Shown: in pieces, positions 17,597 to 27,506 of the stretch
How positions within the stretch are numbered: position 1 is the first letter of the stretch
Layout of the letters: every line of letters starts with the position of its first letter
NCBI RefSeq assembly: GCF_001296025.1
Contig: NZ_LJHV01000008.1
Location: 372,001 to 436,000, forward strand
DNA from: Porphyrobacter sp. AAP60
GTDB taxonomy: Bacteria; Pseudomonadota; Alphaproteobacteria; Sphingomonadales; Sphingomonadaceae
Direction of reading: 5' to 3'
DNA: 64,000 nt
Translations under genes and position numbers: made by a program
The notes under the pieces: generated by a model
What the model was told of the DNA's origin: nothing
Database searches by the model: none
The model's input: the letters and a program-made list of their open reading frames with translations, nothing else

Positions 17597-18886
17597 CTAG
17601 TCACGCCCCCCAAGTGTCTTCCAATTTGCCTCTGTCGTTTTGTAGGCTAGCGAAAAGAGAGGTCTGACGCTTGCTACGGCAGCTTCGTGAGTGAAACAAA
17701 CATCTGACTTATCAAGACGCAGAATTGATAACCCGGCGACACCTTCGGGCTGCAATATGGACGTATTGCTCGAGCTTTTTATCAACATTTTCAAAACGTC
17801 ATTGAAACGTGAAGGTCCGAACATTGCGTCAATCGTGGTGTGGTTCTGAGGCAGTCCGTCAAATCTGAGGTTGCGGGTTTGTTTAACTAGCAACTTTATG
17901 AAATTGCATGTTGGGTAAGAGAGGAACAACCCATTTAATATCCAGGGTCTATACGCCCGAAAATAGAGCATGGTGTTGCCATGACGCATTGCAGTTCGAA
18001 GAATTTCAGCCGCTTCAGGTAGCGGCCACGCGTCGCTGTCAACATAGAGACACGGCTTTCTCGACGCATAAGCAATCCGAAAAATATCCGATTCCATCGC
18101 ATAGTGGAAAGCTGACGCAAAGGCTTGGGAAAACTCGGGCGCGTGTTCAGCTATCCATGCAGAAGCACTGTCTTTGTTAAAAAGATTTACTTCGCCTAAT
18201 CCTAGTTCCTTTGCTAATTTTTGCCATTGATTAAAAATGATTGACAAATCTTCAGGCAGCTCCCCCTGACTCCAATACTGGATAAATGTGACAGGAGAGA
18301 AATCTTGCTCTGATATCTTTGTGGTCGGCGCACTTCTCATTCCAAGGGCTGCCTCCCAAGACTGGACAAAAGGCGCTGCACGCTCTCGTAGCTCGCCCGT
18401 CCAGGCTTCAAAATTAACAGCTTTTTGCAACCCGGGATGAACGGGTTCATTTGTCAACGCATAGGTTCGTACGTCATCATCACGCCCCATGGCCAAATAA
18501 GTATGCAACTTAAAGTTGACCATTTTTATATCATCGGGCGATGATGACAAAATTTGTTCAGTAAAGGCTAGCGCTTGCGCCCAGCACCCATGCTGGAACG
18601 CGATCGCCCTTGCTGTCCGAAGCAAGCGAGCATCGTCCTGGTGGCGCTCAAGTGCGTCTCGCAAAATATCCAGCGCTTCCAGGGGCCGCCCCAGCCCTGT
18701 CATCGCTTCGGCTGCGAGCCTATACCAAAGGACATGAACTGTTTTTTGTTCAACAAATTTGATCGCTATGGAAAGTGCTTGATCAAATTCTCCCGCCGCC
18801 AGAAGTTTGCGAACCTCGAAAATTTGCAAATCTCTAGCCCTAGGGGTTTTTATTTCCATGTTGAATTTAAACCTTCGATTAGTCAT
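17597..18886 (-). CDS. TPR protein with GT32-like capsular glycosyltransferase domain
   Basis: About 429 aa. The N-terminal third has TPR-like helical repeats (starting ARDLQIFEVRKLLAAGEFDQ). The C-terminal half contains CLYVDSDAWPL, a DxD-type motif as in GT32 / sugar-binding DXD enzymes, preceded by the helix typical of that family (FRIAYASRKP). The base composition and codon use (many A/T third positions) differ from all neighbours, a sign of transfer. Start choice is uncertain: TTG 18919, ATG 18886 and ATG 18859 all lack a clear ribosome site; I took the first ATG. It is flanked by an IS remnant and gene remnants and has no obvious operon partner. Confidence 0.7.
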   Translation of the reverse strand: MTNRRFKFNMEIKTPRARDLQIFEVRKLLAAGEFDQALSIAIKFVEQKTVHVLWYRLAAEAMTGLGRPLEALDILRDALERHQDDARLLRTARAIAFQHGCWAQALAFTEQILSSSPDDIKMVNFKLHTYLAMGRDDDVRTYALTNEPVHPGLQKAVNFEAWTGELRERAAPFVQSWEAALGMRSAPTTKISEQDFSPVTFIQYWSQGELPEDLSIIFNQWQKLAKELGLGEVNLFNKDSASAWIAEHAPEFSQAFASAFHYAMESDIFRIAYASRKPCLYVDSDAWPLPEAAEILRTAMRHGNTMLYFRAYRPWILNGLFLSYPTCNFIKLLVKQTRNLRFDGLPQNHTTIDAMFGPSRFNDVLKMLIKSSSNTSILQPEGVAGLSILRLDKSDVCFTHEAAVASVRPLFSLAYKTTEANWKTLGGRD

Positions 18887-19102
18887 ATGGACTTTGATAA
18901 AATCGGCGACATTGTTCAATATATGGCATAACTTTTATTCATTCTCATTGAATTTCGTTGGATTATAATCGTCGTTATACCGAGAAATTCAAACGGGCTC
19001 GCGTGCGGGGGCCTGATACGAAAAAAGATTGAGGGTTGTCCGGCGACGCGCGTCAAGCGGTGATACTACTCAGATGTATGGCTTTTTTGCAATAAGCTCT
19101 AA

Positions 19103-19321
19103 ATCGGCTGGCGGCCTGAACGAAGAAAATCGTTCATCAACAAGTGCACGAAGCTGATCGACGAGCTTAATGCCGACCACACCAAGGGCGAACTGGAGCC
19201 TACCGAGCTCACCCGGACGACCGAAAGCATTGCCTTTTACGACAGCATGGTCGTGTTCGAGAAAGGCAATGTCTGGTGGAAGAAGGGCTTCCGCACCGGG
19301 GAAGGCCACGCTCTTCGATGA
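19103..19321 (+). pseudogene. Unrecognised gene remnant (no start codon)
   Basis: An open frame with protein-like composition (SFINKCTKLIDELNADH, then YDSMVVFEKGNVWWKKG) that ends in TGA at 19321 and is bounded upstream by TAA at 19100. It has no usable ATG or GTG near its beginning, so it looks like the 3' end of a gene whose 5' part was lost. I do not recognise the family. It lies in the roughly 750-base stretch between the AT-rich TPR gene and the glycosyltransferase at 19667. The bases 18920-19100 show no feature I can name. Confidence 0.4.
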
Positions 19322-19523
19322 TCGGCTCCTGGATCGCCACGCGCCTGCGGTGCTCTTTGCGGTGGCAACAACAGCACCGCCCCGGTCCGGCTTGACGATG
19401 AAAGAAGGGACTTACCGGCTGGTGACGGCAGGATCATATCGGCGGCCCGACCCCGGCAATCTGCGTAGGTTGGTCGAGGTCGTGCATGATGATATCCTTG
19501 GCAAAATAGCCGGATATGCTTGA
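19293..19523 (+). pseudogene. Second unrecognised gene remnant
   Basis: In a different frame from the preceding remnant, the segment from about 19293 to TGA 19523 reads as plausible protein (TYRLVTAGSYRRPDPGN, then VEVVHDDILGKIAGYA). The frame extends upstream only by overlapping the first remnant, which suggests a frameshifted continuation of the same gene or a separate decayed gene. No domain is recognised. From 19524 to 19666 I see only the leader of the next gene. Confidence 0.3.
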
Positions 19524-19666
19524 CATCTTTACGCCTTGCCAGAGCCGGTGGCGCTTGCGGATGGGTCCGGAAGCCTGCTAGGCTCCCAAGTGGTGGGGCG
19601 TGTTGGCCCGGTGCACGAGAGCAACGGGCAGGCAATGGATTTCACCGGCGTTTCAAAAGGTTGAGC

Positions 19667-20383
19667 ATGAGCGAGAATTCTCCCTTCAAGGTCTTTATCG
19701 GTTACGATTCACGCGAGGATATCGCCTATCAGGTTGCACGCCATTCGCTGCTGCGTCACAGCAGAGGTGACGTGACGGTTCATCCGATCCGCCAGCCTGC
19801 CCTGCGCGAACTGGGGCTCTACACCCGCCCGGTTGACGTGACCGCGACCACCGAGTTCTCGCTCACCCGTTTTCTAACGCCGTATCTGGCTGCGCAGCAA
19901 AGCGGCTGGACCTTGTTTACCGACTGCGATTTCCTGTTCACCACCGATATTCGCGGCGTGCTCGCCGGCCTGGACCCTGCCAAGGCCGTCTATGTCGTCC
20001 AGCACGAATATGATCCCAGTCATGACATCAAGATGGATGGCAAGAAGCAGACACGCTATCCGCGCAAGAACTGGTCATCGTTCATGCTGTTCAACAATGC
20101 CCACCCCGATGTAAAGGCGCTAACGCCGGATCTGGTCAATTCAGCCACGCCGGCGTTTCTGCACCGTTTCGAATGGGTGGCCGACCAATCGCAGATCGGC
20201 GCACTCGATCTCGACTGGAATTTTCTCGAAGGCGAATATCCCAAGCCCGCCAAGACGCCGCGCGTGATCCACTTCACCAATGGCGGGCCATGGTTTGCCG
20301 AGTGGGTGAATTGCGATTACGCCGATCTGTGGCTGGCAGAAGAAGCCGCCTATCGCGCCACGCCTGAGGCGCAGGCGGCCTGA
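19667..20383 (+). CDS. Small glycosyltransferase with DCD motif, upstream of kdsA
   Basis: A 238-aa GT-A type protein. The start ATG 19667 has AAAGG 6 bases upstream; the longer open frame from 19520 adds low-complexity residues and is rejected. Motifs: KVFIGYDSRE at the N-terminus (nucleotide-sugar fold), then FTDCDFLF at about 84-91 as the DxD-like metal site, and a late HFTNGGPW block. It sits 81 bases upstream of kdsA on the same strand, so it may use or act near a Kdo-containing acceptor in capsule or LPS synthesis. The family is confident at the level of glycosyltransferase; the specificity is not known. Confidence 0.75.
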   Translation: MSENSPFKVFIGYDSREDIAYQVARHSLLRHSRGDVTVHPIRQPALRELGLYTRPVDVTATTEFSLTRFLTPYLAAQQSGWTLFTDCDFLFTTDIRGVLAGLDPAKAVYVVQHEYDPSHDIKMDGKKQTRYPRKNWSSFMLFNNAHPDVKALTPDLVNSATPAFLHRFEWVADQSQIGALDLDWNFLEGEYPKPAKTPRVIHFTNGGPWFAEWVNCDYADLWLAEEAAYRATPEAQAA

Positions 20384-21301
<918 letters not shown>

Positions 21302-21539
21302 CCATTCTCGCCGGGGCTGGGGAGCGGACAAGGCTCTCCGGCAGTGCTGATCATGTCCTGATGCGGGCCATAGCGGGCCGGGTTGGCGCTGGCGTGACGC
21401 CGGTCAGAGGCCGGTGGTCGCGCTTTCCAGCCTCCTGTGCCGGGCTAAACATGCATCGGATCTGAAACTGTCTTTACGGATCGCGACTGTGTGGCGGCGG
21501 ATGCCCGCCTTGGCCGGCGGCAGCTTTGGCCGCGGCGCC

Positions 21540-22157
21540 TCAGACCTTGCTGTTCGAGGAGAGATAGGTCGAAAAGACCCGATCCCACAGCATGCCGGTG
21601 ATCGCGTAATTGCCCTTCGCACGCAGATGGTGGTGGCGCATGTGGTGGGTCTTGAGCCGCCGGCCCAACCCCCCTTTCATCGGGAACTGGTGGCAAGCGT
21701 AGTGGACGAGATCATACAGCACATAGCCGGACATGAAGCCGAGCAAAATCCAGCTGCCCGCAGGCCCAGCTATGGCAATCGCAGCGGCCCAGATCAGCAG
21801 CCCCACCGGAATACTGACGATCGGGGGCATAAGATTGCGCAACGGATCATTCGAATCGGAATGGTGGTTACCATGAATGATGAAAACGGCACGCTGCAAC
21901 AGCCGCGAGCGCGGTTCGAAATGGAAAACATGGCGGTGCAGCAGATATTCCGTCAGCGACCATACCAGCCAGCCAAGGCCGATCAGCGCCGGAGCCCACA
22001 TGGTCGGCGCATAGCTTATCGCAACAAACGTAATCGCGGGCAACAGGATCGCCCACAGCACGACAAAACCCCGCAGCGAGACGACGGTCAGCCGCTCGAG
22101 TCGGTTACTTCGAAACAAGGTCACGCGTGGGCGAGAGGATAGAGACCCATCAGACAT
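21540..22157 (-). CDS. Fatty acid hydroxylase / sterol desaturase superfamily membrane protein
   Basis: A 205-aa integral membrane di-iron protein with four or so hydrophobic segments. The histidine clusters are all present: EYLLHRHVFHF, HGNHH, HYACHQ and HHMRHHH, in the order seen in fatty-acid 2-hydroxylases. It would hydroxylate an acyl chain (for example of sphingolipid or lipid A, common in sphingomonads) at the inner membrane using O2. ATG 22157 has a purine-rich site upstream. It converges with kdsA; the 238-base gap between them contains nothing I recognise. The substrate is inferred from the family only. Confidence 0.85.
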   Translation of the reverse strand: MSDGSLSSRPRVTLFRSNRLERLTVVSLRGFVVLWAILLPAITFVAISYAPTMWAPALIGLGWLVWSLTEYLLHRHVFHFEPRSRLLQRAVFIIHGNHHSDSNDPLRNLMPPIVSIPVGLLIWAAAIAIAGPAGSWILLGFMSGYVLYDLVHYACHQFPMKGGLGRRLKTHHMRHHHLRAKGNYAITGMLWDRVFSTYLSSNSKV

Positions 22158-22355
22158 TTCGACGCTCTTCTTTGCTCCTTCGAAATTGTCAACGGCGTTA
22201 CGATGTACGACACTGAAATTACGACGATTGGATGGAAAAAATACCCTGCCTGGTTATGAGCGGAGCACGTAGGCCAGCTTAGCTGAGGCGCAGGGCAACT
22301 TTTCACACGAAGGTCAATCCTTGACCGCGAGCGATGTTCCCGCCGTATAGCGGAC

Positions 22356-23135
22356 ATGACTGTAAAACCACCCTCAGGGCAGATACGTATCTTCATCACG
22401 GGCGCCTCAGGGGCCCTCGGGAGCGCGCTCGCGCTCAGGCTGGCCCAGCCGGGGGTGAGCCTGTCAATGTGGGGCCGGGACCGCACACGACTGGACGAGG
22501 TTGCAGCCTTGTGCCGCGAGCGCGGCGCGCAAGCCGAGATCCGCTCGCTCGATCTCTCCGATTGCGCAGCGGCGCTGGCTGCGTTGCAGGACGAGGATGA
22601 TGCAGAGCCCCTCGATCTGGCGTTTCTTGTCGCGGGACAAGGCGATACGCTGCCGGCCGGTAGCATCGTCGAAGACCCGGCCCAGGTCGCTCGCCTGGCT
22701 CAGACCAATTTCGCGGCGCCGGCCGCGATGGCCGCAGCACTGGCCGCCCGCATGGCGGGGCGGGGTGAAGGGCGCATCGGCGTGGTGGGAACCGCCGCAG
22801 CATCGCATTCGCTTCCGTTCGCCGCTGCCTATTCGGGAAGCAAGGCCGGGCTCTCGCGCTATGTCGACGCGCTGCGGCTTGCGGTGAGGGGCCACGGGGT
22901 CACCGTCACCCTGGTATCGCCCGGCTTCTTCGCGGGGGCGGTGCAGCCCGGCGCGGTGCCATCGCGGCCCGGCGAGATATCTGCCGACGAGGTTGCCGAA
23001 AAGATGATCGCGGCGGTCAGGGCGGGCCGGGCCGAGCTGGTCGTACCCCGGCGGTTCCTGCTGCTGCGCTGGTTCGACCGGTTGCTGCCCCGCCCCTTGC
23101 GGGATCGGTTGCTGCTATCGCTCAAGGCCCCCTAG
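22356..23135 (+). CDS. Short-chain dehydrogenase/reductase
   Basis: A 259-aa classical SDR. The N-terminal ITGASGALGSAL is the NAD(P)-binding glycine motif, and YSGSK (about residue 159) supplies the catalytic Tyr and Lys, with Ser in the preceding TAAASHS segment. The C-terminal 30 residues are basic and hydrophobic (FLLLRWFDRLLPRP), as in SDRs that associate with membranes. The first helix-loop after the glycine motif carries WGRDRTRL, favouring NADP. It is transcribed divergently from the fatty-acid hydroxylase and its 3' end overlaps the converging sulfatase-like gene by 21 bases. The substrate is unknown; a lipid or keto-sugar is possible. Confidence 0.85.
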   Translation: MTVKPPSGQIRIFITGASGALGSALALRLAQPGVSLSMWGRDRTRLDEVAALCRERGAQAEIRSLDLSDCAAALAALQDEDDAEPLDLAFLVAGQGDTLPAGSIVEDPAQVARLAQTNFAAPAAMAAALAARMAGRGEGRIGVVGTAAASHSLPFAAAYSGSKAGLSRYVDALRLAVRGHGVTVTLVSPGFFAGAVQPGAVPSRPGEISADEVAEKMIAAVRAGRAELVVPRRFLLLRWFDRLLPRPLRDRLLLSLKAP

Positions 23136-24605
23136 ACGAATGGCATCCAGAATGGCGTGGTGGAGTTCGGCGGGGGTAAGGTCGCATTCCGCTCCGCTGC
23201 CGGGCACCGGCGTGCCATCGGCGGCAAAGCGGACCAGCACATAGGGCGTATGCCGCTCCGCACCCGGCTCGCTGGCCCCGGGGATGCTCGGCCGGTGATC
23301 GCCGAAAAAGCACAGGATGGTCGGCCGGCCGATGCGAGGCAGGGCGTCCATCAGGCGTTCGAGCATGGCATCGCTATGGCCAAGCAGCCTCAGGTAAGGG
23401 GCAGCATTGCGCGCCGCGTCAGCTTCATCCGGTGCCCAGGGGCCATGATTCTCGATCGTTACGGCATAGATCAGGCTCGCGCCCGCGCTGGACTGCTGCG
23501 CAAGCGCGATGATCCGGTCGGCAACTGCTGCGTCGGTGACATAGCGCCCCTCTTCCGGTGCCGGGGGAGCGAAAGCCTCGTCGCCGACAAGCTGATCGAA
23601 CCCGGCTTCGGGCATGAGCCGGTCGCGTCCGTAGAAGCGCATGTCGTGAGGATGCACGAACCAGCTGGTCCAGCCGGACCGGTCAAGCCGCTTGGGAAGG
23701 GCATAGCTGGTCTCGCCGCGCGCAGTCAGGAAAGGGTCGAACCGGCGCGTGCCAAGCACCTCTTCACCGCGTCCGAACAGCACGCCGAATTCGGTCCGCA
23801 TGGTGTAGGCCCCGAAGCCGGAAACCAGCAGCCGGCCGTGTTGCAAGGCACAGCTACGCGCCGCCTCCAGCCCGGGAAGCGATAGCGCGGGATCGCCGAA
23901 AACTGCGACCGGATCAGTGAAAGATTCGCATTGGACGATGACGACCAACTGGTCCGGCGCACCGGCAATCAGCGGCACGCGGCAGGGTTCGGGATCGGCG
24001 GTGCCGCGCCATGCGTACCAATGTGCAAGCAGGCTTGCCACCAGCCCGTGGCGCATCACGTCACTATCCGGATCCGGCACTTGGCCGGTACCGGGAAAAC
24101 CGATGCGGCGCAGCGCGGCAGGCAGCCCCGCCCCCGCGCCAAGCCCCAGCCCGAGACCCGCCAGCCGCGGCGCCAGATCCAGGCTCGACAGCGAAGCCAG
24201 CACCACGACGAGGGCGGCAACGCCTCCCCCCAAAACCGCAACCTGCGCCGGACGCAATGCGGTGAGGTAGAATTGCGGGTGCTGGAAAACCGCCCCGATC
24301 AATGCGAAGTCACTGAAGACCAGCGGTTCTCCCAAGACCCTTCGCTTGATGTTCGAGATCAGCGCAAGCGCCCCGAAGAGCGCCACCACCACCACGCCCG
24401 ACACCACAGGCGCGCCGGTCAGCACGAGCGCGAGCGCGAAAACCAGCATCGCAGCGAGCACCAGCACTGCCGTGCCGCCAAGGCTTCGCGGTAGTAAGGA
24501 AGTCCGCCCGCGAGGAAGCGCGAAGGCATCGGCAAGGATCGCGAACAGACCTGCCAATGGCGCCGCAAGGGCAAGTTCGCGCCATGCCTCGATCACGCGC
24601 GCCAC
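23115..24605 (-). CDS. LTA-synthase-like sulfatase-fold membrane transferase
   Basis: A 496-aa protein. Residues about 7-160 contain several hydrophobic segments; the rest is a periplasmic alkaline-phosphatase-superfamily domain. VVIVQCESF (about 221-229) is the first metal block, and AYTMRTEF puts a likely Thr268 nucleophile four residues before Glu272, as in LtaS. FFGDHRPS near the C-terminus supplies late metal ligands. Such enzymes transfer phosphoglycerol or phosphoethanolamine to surface polymers. Start GTG 24605. It is divergent from the KpsS-like gene, and the 94-base gap holds both promoters. Together with the CDP-glycerol-transferase-like half at 6404-8659 it hints at a glycerophosphate-modified polymer, which is inference. 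Confidence 0.75.
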   Translation of the reverse strand: MARVIEAWRELALAAPLAGLFAILADAFALPRGRTSLLPRSLGGTAVLVLAAMLVFALALVLTGAPVVSGVVVVALFGALALISNIKRRVLGEPLVFSDFALIGAVFQHPQFYLTALRPAQVAVLGGGVAALVVVLASLSSLDLAPRLAGLGLGLGAGAGLPAALRRIGFPGTGQVPDPDSDVMRHGLVASLLAHWYAWRGTADPEPCRVPLIAGAPDQLVVIVQCESFTDPVAVFGDPALSLPGLEAARSCALQHGRLLVSGFGAYTMRTEFGVLFGRGEEVLGTRRFDPFLTARGETSYALPKRLDRSGWTSWFVHPHDMRFYGRDRLMPEAGFDQLVGDEAFAPPAPEEGRYVTDAAVADRIIALAQQSSAGASLIYAVTIENHGPWAPDEADAARNAAPYLRLLGHSDAMLERLMDALPRIGRPTILCFFGDHRPSIPGASEPGAERHTPYVLVRFAADGTPVPGSGAECDLTPAELHHAILDAIRLGGLER

Positions 24606-24699
24606 ACACAGGACGACGCGGGGCGTACCCCCCGGTGCGGAGCATCGCTCCCATGATGCGCAACCGTAATCATGACCGCTCGGCTAGCTGCGAACCACC

Positions 24700-26073
24700 A
24701 TGGAAAGCAAAAACAAAATGCTGTTCCAGCATCGACAAACCAGTATCGGGAGGCCTACGGAGGATGCACGCAAACCCTGCACCTATCGAATGATCCTGCG
24801 ATTTCCCGTGACCGCTCAACCGATCTTGCCGCCGACACATCCGCTTCTGCAATCGGGGAATCCGCGCCGCGTGCTGCTGCTGCAGGGTCTGATGGGACCG
24901 TTTTTCCGGAAGCTCGGGGAAGGTCTGCGCAAGTCCGGGCATGAGGTGTTCAAGGTCAACTTCAACGGCGGCGACCGTGCATTCTGGCGGCTGCCCAACG
25001 GGATCGACTTTCGCGGGACTCTGGACGAATGGCCCGCTGCCTTCACCCGGCTGGTTGACGACCACAATATCACCGACGTCATGCTGTTCGGCGATTGCCG
25101 CGATCATCACACGGCAGCGCTGGCGGTGTGCCGGGAACGCGATCTGACCGTGTGGGTGTTCGAGGAAGGCTATGTGCGCCCCGACTGGGTGACGATGGAG
25201 ATCGGCGGCGTGAACGGCCACAGCCTGTTGCCACGCGACCCGCAATGGTACCGCACGGTCGCCGCCGAACTGCCGCCAGTGCCCGAACACCGCAAGGTGC
25301 CATCATCGTTCCGTCGCCGCGCGACCGAAGGGCTGTGGTACAATGTCGCCGATGTTCTGACGCGCTGGCGCTACCCGGGCTGGCGCACCCACAGGCCGTG
25401 GCATCCGCTGGTCGAAGGCATCGGCTGGGCGCGCAAGCTCAGCCGCCGCGAGGAACGGCGCGAACAGGGGGCAAGTCTGATCGCGCGGCTGGCGGAACAG
25501 GATGCGCCCTATTTCCTGTTCCCGCTGCAGCTCGATTCCGATGCGCAGATCCGGCTGCATTCGCCCTTCGCCGGTATTGTCGAGGCGCTGAAGGTGGTGC
25601 TGCAATCCTTCGCCGAACATGCACCGGCAGGCACGCGCCTAGTGGTAAAGGAACACCCGCTCGATAACGGGGTGCGCGACTGGCAACTTGAAACCGCCGA
25701 TCTCGCAAAGCGGTTCGGGATCGAGGATCGGGTCGATTATCTGGCATGGGGCGACATCGAGGCGATTGCCGAGCGCGCGTGCGGGATGGTGACGATCAAC
25801 AGCACCAGCGGGACGCTGGGGCTTGCGCGAGGCATTCCGCTGGTGGTGCTGGGCAAGGCGATTTACGACCTGCCCGATCTCACATTCCAGAACGGGCTCG
25901 ATCGCTTCTGGACCGAGGCAACTCCCCCCGATGCGGAAACTTTTGCTGCCTTTCGCCGCGTCCTGATCGACCATTGTCTGATCCCCGGCGGGTTCTTCTC
26001 CGACGAGGCACTCGATAAGGTGGTCACCCATGCCATCGCCCGCTTCGAAGGGCGCAGGCTGTTGCCCGACTAA
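24700..26073 (+). CDS. kpsS: KpsS-like capsule polysaccharide protein
   Basis: A 457-aa protein of the Capsule_synth (KpsS/LipB) family, cytoplasmic Kdo transferases that build the poly-Kdo linker on phosphatidylglycerol in group 2-type capsules. Signatures: RVLLLQGLMGPFF at the N-terminus, FNGGDRAFW, FEEGYVRPDW, then FPLQLDSDAQI and TINSTSGTLGLARGIP. Starts at ATG 24700, ATG 24718 and ATG 24790 are possible; none has a clear ribosome site, and the residues before 24790 look less conserved. A small membrane gene follows after 15 bases. No KpsC partner or export genes (kpsMTED) lie within the window. Confidence 0.85.
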   Translation: MESKNKMLFQHRQTSIGRPTEDARKPCTYRMILRFPVTAQPILPPTHPLLQSGNPRRVLLLQGLMGPFFRKLGEGLRKSGHEVFKVNFNGGDRAFWRLPNGIDFRGTLDEWPAAFTRLVDDHNITDVMLFGDCRDHHTAALAVCRERDLTVWVFEEGYVRPDWVTMEIGGVNGHSLLPRDPQWYRTVAAELPPVPEHRKVPSSFRRRATEGLWYNVADVLTRWRYPGWRTHRPWHPLVEGIGWARKLSRREERREQGASLIARLAEQDAPYFLFPLQLDSDAQIRLHSPFAGIVEALKVVLQSFAEHAPAGTRLVVKEHPLDNGVRDWQLETADLAKRFGIEDRVDYLAWGDIEAIAERACGMVTINSTSGTLGLARGIPLVVLGKAIYDLPDLTFQNGLDRFWTEATPPDAETFAAFRRVLIDHCLIPGGFFSDEALDKVVTHAIARFEGRRLLPD

Positions 26074-26088
26074 GCCGGGCGCAGGCAC

Positions 26089-26424
26089 ATGATCGACATG
26101 AGCCTTTTCGAACACGCAATTTTCGCGGTCGTGATCCAGATCATCATCCGTCTGCTCACCGGCAACTGGTGGGCGGGCGCGGCGCTCGCATCGGCCTATT
26201 TCATCGGGCGCGAGGTGGCGCAGGCAGAGTATCGCTGGATCGAACAGTTCGGCGAGGGCCTTCGCGCCAATATGCCATGGCACGCGGTGTTTGACCGGCG
26301 GGTCTGGCAGAATAGCGACCAGTTGGCAGACTGGCTGGGGCCGGTGATTGCCACCACCGGAATCGCTCTGGCAGCAAGCCACCGCAAACGACCCCAAAGC
26401 CCTGCAACGCCGCCGCGTCCTTGA
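26089..26424 (+). CDS. Small membrane protein, unknown function
   Basis: A 111-aa protein with hydrophobic segments near residues 5-40 and 80-98 and a polar middle (EYRWIEQFGEGLR). It begins 15 bases after the KpsS-like gene and ends 59 bases before the UDP-glucuronate epimerase, so it is probably cotranscribed with both. I do not recognise a family. Similar small membrane proteins occur among capsule genes, but no role can be stated. ATG 26089 and ATG 26098 are both possible. Confidence 0.65.
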   Translation: MIDMSLFEHAIFAVVIQIIIRLLTGNWWAGAALASAYFIGREVAQAEYRWIEQFGEGLRANMPWHAVFDRRVWQNSDQLADWLGPVIATTGIALAASHRKRPQSPATPPRP

Positions 26425-26483
26425 CCACGTGACGGTTCGCCCATAGCGCACGGCCCAGCAGAGCTTTCCGGAAGGATCCGCAA

Positions 26484-27497
26484 GTGAAGACCGTTCTCGT
26501 CACCGGCTCGGCCGGGTTCATCGGCTTCCACCTTTCCCAGCTGTTGCTGGCGGAAGGTTTCCGCGTTGTCGGCTTCGACGGGATGACCGATTATTATGAC
26601 GTGCGGATCAAGCAGCGGCGTCACCAGATGCTGCTGCAACACCCGCATTTCACCTGCACGGAAGGGATGCTGGAGGATTTCGATGCGCTGCACGCGCTGG
26701 CGCTGGCGGAAAAACCCGATGTGATCGTGCATCTCGCCGCGCAGGCGGGGGTGCGGTATTCGCTGGAGAACCCCCGCGCCTATATCGATGCAAATGTGAC
26801 CGGCACCTTCAACGTCATGGAATGCGCACGCGAACTGGCGGTCGATCACCTGCTGATGGCGTCAACCAGCTCGGTCTACGGCGCGAACACGCAGATGCCG
26901 TTCGATGAAGGGCAGAAGGTCGATACGCCGCTGACGCTCTACGCCGCGACCAAGAAGGCGAACGAGGCGATGGCGCATTCCTATGCGCACCTGTGGGATT
27001 TGCCGACCACCATGTTCCGCTTCTTCACGGTCTATGGCCCGTGGGGACGGCCGGATATGGCGTTGTTCAAATTCACCCGCGGGATCCTCGAAGGGACGCC
27101 GATCGACATCTACAATGATGGCGAGATGTACCGCGATTTCACTTACGTCGCCGATCTGGTGCGCGGCATCCGTTTGCTGATCGATGCAGCCCCGGTGCGG
27201 CCCGCCACGCCGGAAGACATTGCGCAGGGCGACAGCCTCTCGCCGGTCGCGCCGTTCCGCGTGGTCAATATCGGCAATGGCGACAAGGTGCGGCTGATGG
27301 ATTTCATCACCGCGATCGAAGAAGAATGCGGGCGCGAGGCGATAAAGAACTTCATGCCGATGCAGCAGGGCGATGTGCCGGCGACCTGGGCCGATGCCAG
27401 CCTGCTGCAATCATTGACCGGCTATTCCCCGCAAACCCCTTTTCGCGAAGGCGTGGCGCGGTTTGTGGCGTGGTACCGGGAATATTATCAGGTTTGA
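26484..27497 (+). CDS. UDP-glucuronate 4-epimerase
   Basis: A 337-aa extended SDR of the LspL/CapI/Cap1J type, converting UDP-glucuronate to UDP-galacturonate in the cytoplasm. Motifs: VTGSAGFIGFHLS at the N-terminus, HLAAQAGVRYS, STSSVYGAN and YAATKK (Tyr153, Lys157). The R-x-x-x-K and FTVYGPWGRPDMALFKF blocks are typical of this subgroup and distinguish it from GalE. GTG 26484 has GAAGGA 7 bases upstream. It follows the KpsS-like and small membrane genes, which indicates galacturonate in the polymer or its linker. It converges with the secreted protein gene, with a 9-base gap. Confidence 0.9.
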   Translation: MKTVLVTGSAGFIGFHLSQLLLAEGFRVVGFDGMTDYYDVRIKQRRHQMLLQHPHFTCTEGMLEDFDALHALALAEKPDVIVHLAAQAGVRYSLENPRAYIDANVTGTFNVMECARELAVDHLLMASTSSVYGANTQMPFDEGQKVDTPLTLYAATKKANEAMAHSYAHLWDLPTTMFRFFTVYGPWGRPDMALFKFTRGILEGTPIDIYNDGEMYRDFTYVADLVRGIRLLIDAAPVRPATPEDIAQGDSLSPVAPFRVVNIGNGDKVRLMDFITAIEEECGREAIKNFMPMQQGDVPATWADASLLQSLTGYSPQTPFREGVARFVAWYREYYQV

Positions 27498-27506
27498 CGT
27501 GCCCGT

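Noticed and set aside
19070..19309. 79-codon minus-strand frame antisense to the gene remnant
   Set aside because: Shadow of the plus-strand remnant; no family and no ribosome site noticed.
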